A stretch of 64,000 nt of DNA from Rhabdophis nuchalis. Lineage: Eukaryota > Chordata > Lepidosauria > Squamata > Natricidae. Below are positions 55,821 through 64,000 of the stretch, one piece after another (the stretch's first letter is position 1; every line of letters begins with the position of its first letter). The translations under genes were made by a program, and so were the position numbers. The notes below the pieces were generated by a model that was given only the letters and a program-made list of their open reading frames with translations, searched no databases and was not told the origin of the DNA. The stretch spans positions 43,027,110-43,091,109 of the forward strand of contig CM077647.1 in NCBI GenBank assembly GCA_039707465.1, given 5' to 3'.

Positions 55821-56131
55821 CAGGGGTGTCAAACTCAATTTCATTGAGGGCTACTGCAGGGGTGTCAAACTCAATTTCATTGAGGGCTACATCTGGGCTG
55901 AGGTTGACCTCAGGTGACCAGGCAGGCATGGCAAACTGAGTGGGTGTGGCCAACTGGGTGGGCATGGCCAGCTTGATAGCACTCCCCAGCAAGCTGGCAT
56001 GTTTCCTCTTAACATTGGGTAGACTGGGCTGAAACCACACTGGCCCAATCTTTCTTCTTTGCATTGGGTAACCAGGATGGTCCCACGGACTGGATCTGAC
56101 CACATCATGGGCGTTAAGTTTGACACCCCTA
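55821..56131. mobile_element. hAT-like MITE, 311 bp, with duplicated left end
   Basis: CAGGGGTGTCAAACTC and the right end AAGTTTGACACCCCTA are terminal inverted repeats. CCCTACTG flanks both sides exactly (55813-55820 and 56132-56139). A 36-bp unit made of the last 6 bp of the left TSD plus the first 30 bp of the element is repeated in tandem (55815-55850 and 55851-55886), so the element shows two left ends. It has no coding capacity. Confidence 0.9.
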
Positions 56132-56139
56132 CCCTACTG

Positions 56140-57737
56140 TCTTAACTTGAATTATTTTGGAAATCAACATGCTACTTATTAATATTCAGTAGGTTTTTTT
56201 GGTCAGAGCAGCATTTTTTGCTTGTTTGTTTATCTACTCTTGCCATTACCCATGATCATTTTAATATGCCATTATGGCAGTCAACCACGCTGTTCTATTT
56301 GTGATGGAAATCAAGACAGGATGGAATGTTGGCACATTCCATAATTAAATTATATTATACACCATATCTATGTTGTTATTACATTGGTTCCGGTCATTGA
56401 AAAAATAGTGATTCAGAACAGGGAATTCTTTTGTCAACTCCTGTTCTTTAGTGTATTTGTGACAACCTGCCCACAGTTTCCAGCATTTGAGATTTTCAAA
56501 TGTATTCATTACAGAAGCTTAGCTTACTTTGCTCTACTAATATAAAAATGTTTTCTAAATTAATATAATTTCATCTCTTCTGCCATAAGAGGAAGTTAGA
56601 CTTGAGTCACTATTTCCTGGTATTGTTGGCTCAAATGTGCATACTTTACATTCACAAAATCTGATATTCTTGTGCCACTCAAGGGACATGTACATGTACA
56701 TCTTGTCTTTTCATTACAAAGGCTTCTATTTTATGTTTTTATTTGGATGATAAGAGGAATCTTTTCTGTTCCCACAGTTTATATTGATTATTCAAGCCTG
56801 ACTACCAATTCAATTTAACAATTAGAATATTAGACAAGAATTGGTTTCTAATCTCCATTATATGTAATTAATCTATCTCACAGGTTTATTGCAAGATAAA
56901 ATGACCATATGACAAAAAGAAGGAGATTTGGGATATACATATTAAGAAAAGATATTCCTTGGGTAATATACTTTAATAAACACACATACAGAAAGCTGAC
57001 TATTGTAACTCCATGGACAACTAAAATTTAAATCAGAATAATGTTTTATTTAATCAATTGAAAGAAAATGCATGGTAAACCAAAATAATACTCTAAAATC
57101 ACAAATAAGTGAACTAGAGTTCTACTGATGGGCCTATTTTGGATATATGTACTTATTAATTAAATTCCTATTCTACCCTTTAAACAGGCAACTTACAGCA
57201 ATGATATGATCACAGTAGTCATCCAAATAGAACATTATTTCAGGGTTATTTTATTGAATTTTCTTCAAGCTCTATAAGCATCTCTTTCTCAGCTCTTTTG
57301 TTCTAGGAGATGGAACAACTAAGTTTCTAAGCTACTCTTTAACACATTTGGAGCAAGGAAATATACTTTCTTAGGACAAAAAAGTATAGAATACTTGGTT
57401 TTGACACTATTGAAGCAGGCCTGAGATTTCCCTGAGGAAACTTATTAAATGACAGTGTACCAAATATTTTCTCCATTCTATCTTCCCATTTATCCTATTT
57501 TATTGATGCCTTTTTAATAACCACATTTTTTGCCATCTGTAGCTATCTTTTCCTGTACAATGATAATATACAGTAAGGATCTCTAGGCATGGATGTTAAT
57601 TACACTACTTGTTAGCCACTGAATAATTATATGGATGAGTTTCCTTTTAATCACTAATTATATAAATGTTTTTATTAGTGATTAGTCATTGCAGAAACAG
57701 TCCTGCATACCATAATTTTCAGAATTACACATCGTAA
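56140..57737. other. Unique AT-rich sequence
   Basis: Nothing recognised over about 1.6 kb. Confidence 0.4.
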
Positions 57738-57884
57738 AATTGGTGTTGCTATGTGGATGACACATTTGTCATCATCAAGAAGAATGCACTAACAGAACTT
57801 CATATCATACTGAACTCCATCTTCCCTGACATACAGTTCACAGTGGATGAAGAAACAGCTAGGCAATTACAGTTTTTAGATATA
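57738..57884 (+). pseudogene. PLE lineage B: RT catalytic region
   Basis: The 5' truncated piece starts at the catalytic box: CYVDDTFVIIKKNALTELHI (YVDD intact), followed by LNSIFPDIQFTVDEE and ARQLQFLDI. The frame then runs into L2 tail sequence. The part is too short to show other RT motifs. Confidence 0.88.
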
Positions 57885-60010
57885 GGATATAGGATTTATT
57901 GGATTTATATGCCGCCCTTCTCCCAAAAGACTCAGGGAAGCGTACAACATAAAAACACATATTACAAAAATTTAAAAAAAGATTAAATAGTAAATCCAAT
58001 AGCCAATTGACAATTTACAATTAAATTAAAAATTAAATTAACAATTAAAATTAATAGTTTATTTTATTCAGGCCAGGCTGGCTTGCTGGAAAACCCAGCT
58101 TTTTAGGGCTGGAAGGAAGGGAGGTCGGGAATTATGCGAAGCTCCGGGGGTAGCTCATTCCAAAGGGAAGGTGCTCCCACAGAGAAGGGTCTCCCTCTTG
58201 GGGTCGCCGGCCGACACTGTCTGGCTGATGGCACCTGAGGAGGCCAACTCTATGGGATCGTACTGGATGATGGGAGGCTACCGGTGGCAATAGGTGGTCT
58301 TGCAAGTAACCTGAGCCTAAGCCCATAATTAATACCTTGAATCGCACCCAGAAAACAACTGGCAACCAGTGCAGGTCGCCTAAAAGGGGTGTAACATGGG
58401 AGCACCTAGGTACCCCCATAATAACCCATGTCGCCGCATTCTGGACTAGTTGAAGCCTCCGGGTGCTCTTCAAGGGCAACCCCTTGTAGAGAGCGTTACA
58501 GTAGTCCAGGTGAGAAAAGACGAGGGCATGAGTGACTGTGCACAGGGCATCCTGATCCAGAAAGGGGCGCAACTGACATACCAGGCAAACCTGGTAAAAG
58601 CCCCCCCTGGTCACGGCTGTCAGATGTTCTTCTAAGCTAAGCTGCACATCCAGGAGGACTCCCAGATTGTGGTCCCTTTCTGAGGTGGGTAGAATTTCTC
58701 CCCCTATCACCAAAGTTGGAACCAGGTGGACAAATCAGGATGACGGGAACCACAGCCACTCACTCTTGGGGGGATTGAGCCTGAGCCTGTTCCTCCCCAT
58801 CCAGATCCGCACAGCCTCCAGGCATCGGGACATCACGTCAAGGGCATCGTTGGGGTGGTTTGGGGTGGAGATAAAAAGTTGGTTATCATCAGCATATTGA
58901 TGATATCGTACCCCAAAACCACAGATGATCTCATCCAGTGATTTTATATATATGTTGAACAGGAGGGGCTAGAGAACCAATCCCTGGGGCACACCACAAG
59001 TGAGGGGCCTCGGAGTCAATCCCTGTCCTCCAGTCAACACAAACTGCAATCGATCCGACAGGTAGGAGGAGAACCACCGCAAAACGGTGCTCCCCACTCC
59101 CAAACCCCTGAATTGTTGCAGTAGGATACCATGGTCGATGGTATCGAAAGTCACTGAGAGATCTAATAGGATCAGGCCAGAGGAACAGCCTCATCCCGGG
59201 CCCGCCAGAGATCAACAACCAATGCGACCAATGCCATCTCCGTACTGTACCAGGGCCTGAAACCAGACTGAAAAGGATCCAGGTAGGCAGCTTTCTCCAG
59301 GTACTGGGGAAGCTGACGTGCTACCACACTCTCAACAACCTTTGCTACAAAGCGAAGGTTGGAGACCAGACAATGGTTGGCTAGAGAAGATGGATCCAGG
59401 GAAGGCTTCTTGAGGAGGGGCGTCACTACAGCCTTCTTCAGGGTGGTAGGAAAGAACCCCTTTCTCAATGAAGTGTTGGTAATCGCCTGGAGCCAGCCTC
59501 GTGTCACCTCCCAGGAAGCCAAAATTAACCAAGAGGAACATGGGTCCAAGCACACAAGTGGCAGCACTAAGTCTCATCCCACATGGTCTCCACAAGATTC
59601 ATCCCCCGTCAACTTGCCCAAATCTACCCAGTCAGAGTCCAAGCCTGTCTGAATCTGAGCGATTTTATCCTGCAGATACTGAAAAAATTCTTCAGCCCGA
59701 CCCTGCAAAGGGTCTTTCCCAGTTCCTTGGTTAAGTAAGGAACAGATCACCCTAAACAGGGGGCAGGACGGTTATCTGCGGACGCGATAAGAGTGGAAAA
59801 ATGTTGCCGTTTTGCCACTTTTATTGCCACTAAGTAGGATTTAATATGAATTCTTACTAGTGTTTGATCAGATTCGGACCGGCTGGCCTTCCAACCATTC
59901 TCTAGGTATCTTTTCCAGTGTTTCATCTCCTGGAGCTCCTCGGTAAACCAGGGAGCTACCCGGGATCGGCACCGGGTCAGAGGCTGCAAATGCACAACGC
60001 AGTCCAAGGC
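57885..60010 (-). mobile_element. L2-clade LINE, 5'-truncated (copy 7), nested in PLE
   Basis: The minus-strand copy ends at 57885 with a tail of GGATTTAT-type repeats and is truncated at 60010 in the endonuclease-RT linker. Pieces of ORF2 in order are WFTEELQEMKHWKRYLENGW (60322-59747 frame), a linker, PLLKKPSLDPSSLANH (59567-59172), QSGFRPWYSTEMAL, TFDTIDHGILL (59154-58969), YHQYADDNQL (about 58885-58915) and LDYCNALYKGLPLKSTRRLQ (58713-58132). It is more diverged from copies 3, 4 and 6 than they are from each other, so it belongs to another subfamily. Confidence 0.9.
58132..59567 (-). pseudogene. L2 copy 7: reverse transcriptase pieces
   Basis: Frames 59567-59172, 59154-58969 and 58713-58132 hold the RT and C-terminus described for the element, with breaks between each. 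The catalytic YADD is retained while the frame is not. In the C-terminal part NNA-type changes (QLVQNAATWVIMG, GDLHWLPVVFWVRFKVL) mark the diverged subfamily. Confidence 0.85.
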
Positions 60011-60960
60011 AACAGTAAAACGATGGAAGTCTAGAAACCATAGTTTATCAAAAGACCACCAACACACTCTGAATTTCAACAGCAACCCTCCACTGTCACA
60101 CAAAAAGTGTTGCATCAGAACACTATATGATAGGGTGAAAATTCGCTGTAGAATCCAGCAAGCCAAACAGCTGGACAGCAGATACCTCTGTGAGCAATTC
60201 AAGCAGAATGGGTACCCACAATCGTTTGTCACAAGATGTCTGTGCAACATATTGGGGAGAGAAAGGATGGAACAAAATACAAGGCCAGCTACATGGCATA
60301 CCCTACCATACTTAAAAAACATTTCAGAAGCTGTAGAACACAGCTTGTGAGATCTGCAAGTAGCCCAGAGACTACATACAAGGACAAATTATACATTGTA
60401 AAGATCATTTGAAGATGGGAGATATTTCCAATATAATCTACCGAATTTCATGCATAGATTGTCCCTGTGGCTATGTAGGACATACATGGAGGAAGCTATC
60501 CACCAGATTTCAGTGGCAAATGGTGAGACGAGGAGACCCGAACTCATTGGTAGCCTCACACTGCAATTAACAAAGATACACATTCAATTTTGCAGCTACT
60601 AAGATTGTTGGACAAGCAGACAAAAAAACAGTTAGGGAAGTGATTGAAGCTTCTGAAACAGGGCCTTCATCAGTCAACAGGAGTGCTGATTTACCATCAG
60701 CCTATCAAGTACTTAGAAAGTGAGACCTAGGCAGCAGAAGCAAACAACAGTTAGTGACTTAAAAGCCAGCCATCAACATATCCCAATCAGCATCTAAAAA
60801 GCCACTTGCAATAGGCACTATAAATACCACACACAGAACAGCACACACTCGGCTCGAGGAAAGTTACCTGAAGACGGGCTCCAGCATGAGTTTGAAAGTT
60901 TGGAAGACAAAACCTCTAATCCTGGTGACCAACCCAGGTTGGATTCTGTAATAATTATAT
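60011..60960 (+). pseudogene. PLE lineage B: linker and GIY-YIG endonuclease
   Basis: The right PLE part starts with NDGSLETIVYQKTTNT in one phase, then NSNPPLSHKKCCIRTLYDRV and IQQAKQLDSRYLCEQFKQNG in the next (60135-60350 frame region), LPYLKNISEAVEHSL, and the endonuclease MGDISNIIYRISCIDCPC (GIY-type, about 60415-60468) with GYVGHTWRKLSTR (YIG-type YVG, about 60469-60507) and SLVASHCN. It ends with TKIVGQADKKTVREVIEASE (about 60600-60660) and a 3' UTR to about 60960. Several shifts and stops occur. It shows that a second, older PLE lineage with the same domain order was present. Confidence 0.85.
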
Positions 60961-61515
60961 TAAATAAATACTTTCTCTAGCTGGCTACTGGAAATTGCTG
61001 GATTTTGATAAAGTCATTGAAATATAAGAAGGAAGGAAAAGGCAAGTACATGATCTTTCAACTGTAATATTGCTATAATGCACTCAACCTAACTGAGGAA
61101 GATGTAAAGAGATGCCAAGCTTGATTGTACCCATGATAACTTCTAAAAACACAATTGTGCTAAAGGGCTACTGTAAAAGCCTGAATGCTTACCTTTATAA
61201 AGTTGTTGAAGAAGGCCTTTTTCAATGACACCACACTCTATAAAGATCAACATAAGAAAAACAGCAGGCTATAAAAAGGAAAAGGCAAATAAGGCAGGAC
61301 TAACTCAGTAAGAGTTAGAATTATTCCAGTTACATGTAGTCAGATTTAGTTATAGCAAGTACCATATTGCCATTTGATTTGGGAATTCTGGTACTTAGGT
61401 CTAGAATAATGTCAGCATTATATATTTCTGCATACTACAACCTGAGTTCATTCATCTTATTAAACCATGATTTGTGGAAATATTTCCAGTTGCTGTGATG
61501 ACAAAGTAGTCTCAA
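60961..61515. other. Unique AT-rich sequence
   Basis: Nothing recognised between the PLE and the Helitron. Confidence 0.4.
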
Positions 61516-61779
61516 TCTATATAAATAAAAATGTAAAATAGTTTGTACGAATCCACTAATCTCAAAAACTACTGGACCGATTTACACCAAACTTTCACAC
61601 AATGTTGACAAGGACTTCTGATAATAGAATACCAACTCATTTTGTGCCTAGCATACATGTATCACATGCAAGGTACATACATGTAAAATGTACCCACTGA
61701 AACCGTGTTCACCTCCCTGTAACTCCTCCCACCAACAGTCATTACCATGGAGGCCTCAAAGGGCCAAAAAGGCACTGGA

Positions 61780-62067
61780 GTCAAACTATTCTCCAAAGCC
61801 TGAGGGCAGAACAAGAAGCAATGGGTGGAAACTCATCAAGGAGAGAAGCAACTTAGAACTGAGGAGAGATTTCCTGATAGTTAGAACAATTAACCAATGG
61901 AACAGCTTGCCTCCAGAAGTTGTGAATGCCCCAACACTGCAGGTCTTCAAGAAGATGTTGAATAGCCATTTGTCTGAAATGGTATAGGGCTTCCTGCCTA
62001 GGCAGGGAGTTGGACTAGATGACCTCCAAGGTCCCTTCCAACTCTGCTATTGTATTATTGTATTACA
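61780..62067 (+). mobile_element. CR1 3' end, first copy in Helitron
   Basis: The frame 61688-61987 holds the CR1 ORF2 C-terminus ([48 protein letters not shown] and a stop) and the 3' UTR runs to TATTGTATTATTGTATTA at 62048-62065. A short GTAGG repeat follows. Confidence 0.88.
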
Positions 62068-62119
62068 GTAGGTAGGTAGATAGGGGAATAGAGAGAGAGG
62101 ATTGCCACAAACAACAGGG

Positions 62120-62407
62120 AGTCAAACTATTCTCCAAAGCACCTGAGGGCAGAACAAGAAGCAATGGGTGGAAACTAATCAAGGAGAGAAGCAACTTAGA
62201 ACTAAGGAGAAATTTCCTGACAGTTAGAACAATTAACCAGTGGAACAGCTTGCCTCCAGAAGTTGTGAATGCCCCAACACTGCAGGTCTTCAAGAAGATG
62301 TTGGATAGCCATTTGTCTGAAATGGTATAGGGCTTCCTGCCTAGGCAGCGAGTTGGACTAGATGACCTCAAAGGTCCCTTCCAACTCTGGTATTTTATTA
62401 TTGTATT
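62120..62407 (+). mobile_element. CR1 3' end, second copy in Helitron
   Basis: This repeats the first CR1 tail nearly exactly, from AGTCAAACTATTCTCCAAAG to the TATTG-type tail at about 62391-62407, about 337 bp downstream. Both start at the same place in CR1 and are followed by the same microsatellite motif, so this looks like a tandem duplication of a CR1 tail plus microsatellite rather than two insertions. Confidence 0.85.
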
Positions 62408-62870
62408 ATAGTAGGTAGGTAGATAGGGGAATATATAGTTAGGGAGAAATAAAGTAGGTAGGTAGGTAGGTACGTAGATAGAGGGATAGATATGGAGAAA
62501 TACGGTAGGTAGGTTGGTAGGTAGGGGGATAGATAGATAGGTATGTATGTATGTAGGCAGGTAGGTAGGTAGGTAGATAGGGGGATAGATAGAGAGGAAG
62601 AAATACAGTAGGTTGGTAGGTAGGTAGATAGATAGGTGGAAAAAGGAAGAGATACAGAAAGTAGGTAGATAGGTAGGTAGGCAGGTGGATGAATAGAGAG
62701 GGAGAAATACAGTAGGTAGGTAGGTAGGTAGGTAGGTAGGGGGATAGATAGAGAGGGAGAAATACAATAGGTAGGTAGGTAGAGGGAGAAAGGAAGAAAT
62801 ACAGTAGGTAGGTAGGTAGGTAGAGGGATAGATAGAGAGGGAGAAATACAGTAGGTAGGTAGGTTGGGGG
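62408..62870. repeat. (GGTA)n/(GATA)n microsatellite in Helitron
   Basis: The repeat has the same higher-order pattern as that at 52277-52700: GGTA runs separated by GGGATAGATAGAGAGGGAGA and AAATACAGTA spacers. The minus strand is open for about 300 codons because of the period. Confidence 0.93.
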
Positions 62871-62990
62871 TTATATGGTGGTTGTGTGTATGTGTGCAAG
62901 TGTAGATCTACAAACAGATTGGTTGGCCATTTAACCAAACTAGGCCACAGCAATGCGTGGCCGGGTATAGCTAGTATGTCATATATATAT

Positions 62991-63056
62991 GGAAGTTGTG
63001 AAAAACAATTATATATATATATAAATATATATATATAATTGTTTTTCACAACTTCC
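62991..63056. repeat. Hairpin: 20-bp perfect arms around (TA)n
   Basis: GGAAGTTGTGAAAAACAATT (62991-63010) and its exact reverse complement (63037-63056) flank 26 bp of TA-rich sequence, which itself pairs. It is the junction between two oppositely oriented tRNA-derived units. Confidence 0.92.
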
Positions 63057-63842
63057 TGTTAGGACCCCATTAAGGGAGGAGACATACTGTTTCCCTCTCT
63101 GCCTTTTGGCTCTTCACCAGAGACCATCTAGACAGAAAACCATGAGTTACGTTGTGTAAATTTTTTAGATATGTGTGTTAGTTTTATGAGGGAAACAGTA
63201 TGTCTCCTCCCTTAATGGGGCCCTAACAGGAAGTTGTGAAAAACAATTATCTATACTAAATACTCCTGTCTCAGCTGATGCAATAGGTAGAGCCAGTTAG
63301 GCTGAATTGCTAGGCTTCTGCCTTGGATGCATTGCAGTTCCGGTTCGAATCCCAGTGGAGGGTATGGCCAACTGATGAGAGCTAATAAGCTCAAAATAGA
63401 TCTATCTTGGTCTCTCAAATTTAAAATTTATTGATCAGCTCATAAAAATAACACACATATCTAAAAAATTTACACAACGTAACTCATGGTTCTCTGTCTA
63501 GATGGTCTCTGGTGATGAGCCAAAAGGCAGAGAGGGAAACAGTATGTCTCCTCCCTTAATGGGGCCCTAACAGGAAGTTGTGAAAAACAATTATCTATAC
63601 TAAATACTCCTGTCTCAGCTGATGAAACAGGGTAGAACCGATTAGGCTGGAGTGCTAGGCTTCTGCCTTGGATTCATTACAGCCCCGGTTCGAATCGCAG
63701 TGGGGTGTGGCCAACTGATGAGAGCTAATAAGTCGAAATAGATCTATCTTGTTCTCTCAAATTTAAATTTATTGATCAGCTCATAAAAACTAATACATAT
63801 ATATATATATATATGTATGTATTAGTTTTTATGAGCTGATCA
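63057..63842. repeat. tRNA-derived ~344-bp units, direct and inverted
   Basis: The segment 63041-63188 is an inverted copy of about 63428-63590. Direct copies start GGAAACAGTATGTCTCC at 63191 and 63535 (344-bp spacing), and the B-box block recurs at 63341 and 63686 (345 bp). Each complete unit has the tRNA-like block, AAATAGATCTATCTTG, TTTATTGATCAGCTCATAAA and GTCTAGATGGTCTCTGGTGA. At 63189 the mark is cut and joins another part of a unit. The last unit ends in another inverted pair (about 63768-63849), TTTATTGATCAGCTCATAAA facing its complement across TA repeats. Confidence 0.8.
63285..63360 (+). repeat. tRNA-like block, unit 1
   Basis: Box B is CCGGTTCGAATCCCAG at 63340-63355, a full match to GGTTCGANYCC. 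The A-box-like part (GGTAGAGCCAGTTAGGCTG, about 63286-63304) is weaker. No closed acceptor stem is seen, so this is a SINE-type head. The next unit has the same block at about 63650-63700 with TTCGAATCGCAG. Confidence 0.65.
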
Positions 63843-64000
63843 ATAAATTTAAATATATATATGCTGGTGTTGCCATCCTCGGGTATTTTCCTGTGTATAC
63901 AGCATGGAATTTTTTTTTGCAATGTTTCGACAAGATCTCACTTGTCATCCTCAGGCTTCAGTCTCTGACTGTGTCTGTGAAGGCACCGCCCTTCCTTAAA
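63843..64000 (-). mobile_element. Penelope-like element, lineage A, 3' end (copy 4)
   Basis: From 63843 to the window end the sequence matches PLE copy 2's 3' region: CCTCGGGTATTTTCC, GCAATGTTTCGACAAGATCT, CACTTGTCATCCTCAGGCTT and GCACCGCCCTTCCTTAAA (compare 26341-26422 and 26965-27020). It has no CR1 insertion, so it is the empty-site reference. The coding part would lie beyond the window on the right. Its 3' end again adjoins a tRNA-derived unit. Confidence 0.88.

Larger units (their letters stand above)
57738..60960 (+). mobile_element. Penelope-like element, lineage B, split by an L2
   Basis: Left part 57738-57884 and right part 60011-60960 belong to one plus-strand PLE. The left part ends in QLQFLDI and the right part resumes with NDGSLETIVYQKTTNT; in the intact lineage A copy the corresponding text is FLDILIYKKPNGSLAHTIYQ, so only a few codons were lost at the joint. 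The L2 between them is on the minus strand. The 5' part of the PLE is missing. The protein differs strongly from lineage A. Confidence 0.88.
61516..62974 (+). mobile_element. Non-autonomous Helitron, 1459 bp, with CR1-derived interior
   Basis: The left end TCTATATAAATAAAAATG starts with TC after an A. The right end has the hairpin GGCCACAGCAATGCGTGGCC, then GGGTATAGCTAG, followed by T, so insertion is between A and T as Helitrons do. The first 170 bp (CTCAAAAACTACTGGACCGA and onward) are Helitron-like. The interior has two direct copies of a CR1 3' end (about 61780-62067 and 62120-62407), each followed by a GGTA/GATA microsatellite. No Rep/helicase gene is present, so it depends on an autonomous relative. 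Confidence 0.85.

Noticed and set aside
57885..60010. TSD around the L2 nested in PLE lineage B
   Set aside because: Compared TATAGGATATAG on the left with GGCAACAGTAAAAC on the right; no convincing duplication, so none is claimed.
62063..63049. 328-codon minus-strand open frame with Tyr-Leu-Pro-Thr repeats
   Set aside because: It runs through the GGTA/GATA microsatellite and antisense CR1 tail; no family similarity. The same applies to 52257-52795.
63340..63355. Possible functional tRNA gene (strong B box)
   Set aside because: No acceptor stem pairing, weak A box, and the block recurs in each repeat unit, so it is a SINE-type relic.

Overview
The window is vertebrate nuclear DNA, almost certainly from a squamate reptile. 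That call rests on repeats read directly from the sequence: Sauria-type tRNA SINEs, BovB/RTE LINEs, many L2 and CR1 LINE copies, two kinds of Penelope-like element (PLE), Helitrons and many short hAT-type elements with 8-bp target duplications. A snake is the best guess, because CR1 copies end in TATTG repeats that run into tetranucleotide microsatellites; this last step is inference. I recognise no host protein-coding exon, no functional tRNA or rRNA gene and no CRISPR, so this is intergenic (or intronic) sequence built from nested transposons in AT-rich unique DNA.

Layout. 0.7-6 kb: small L2, BovB, SINE and hAT fragments. 6.7-6.9 kb: an unexplained palindrome with arms of about 83 bp. 7.15-13.43 kb: a composite hAT-like element with TIRs and inverted internal arms, carrying a nearly full-length L2 (7.9-12.3 kb). 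13.4-22.7 kb: mostly unique sequence with a few short elements. 22.7-23.3 kb: a solo LTR. 23.65-27.58 kb: two PLE copies tail to tail around an array of tRNA-derived units of about 340 bp and AT-rich microsatellites, with a CR1 nested in the second PLE. 31.0-38.7 kb: Rex-like and CR1 LINEs and a second long L2 (minus strand), itself interrupted by a 1.97-kb L1-type insertion that holds only ORF1, flanked by a perfect 17-bp TSD. 38.8-42.9 kb: a solo LTR, an L2 relic, BovB and a Sauria SINE. 43.6-48.8 kb: a third long L2 with a (TAA)n tail and a nested hAT MITE. 49.05-51.3 kb: an old RTE interrupted by a solo LTR. 52.1-52.8 and 61.5-63.0 kb: two Helitron copies sharing a CR1-tail plus microsatellite interior. 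57.7-60.96 kb: a second PLE lineage split by an L2. 63.0-64.0 kb: more tRNA-derived units beside another PLE end.

How the parts relate. All coding capacity seen belongs to retroelements: APE-type endonuclease plus reverse transcriptase (L2, CR1, RTE), reverse transcriptase plus GIY-YIG endonuclease (PLE), and the L1 ORF1 RNA-binding protein. Every copy is damaged; PLE copy 1 (one frameshift in the part present) and the L1 ORF1 (one frameshift) are the best preserved. Nesting gives a relative order: LTR after RTE; L1-type element after L2 copy 4; MITE after L2 copy 6; L2 copy 7 after PLE lineage 2; CR1 after PLE copy 2. The most unusual items are the ORF1-only L1-type insertion, the tRNA-derived units at PLE ends, the Helitron with duplicated CR1 tails, and the 83-bp palindrome.
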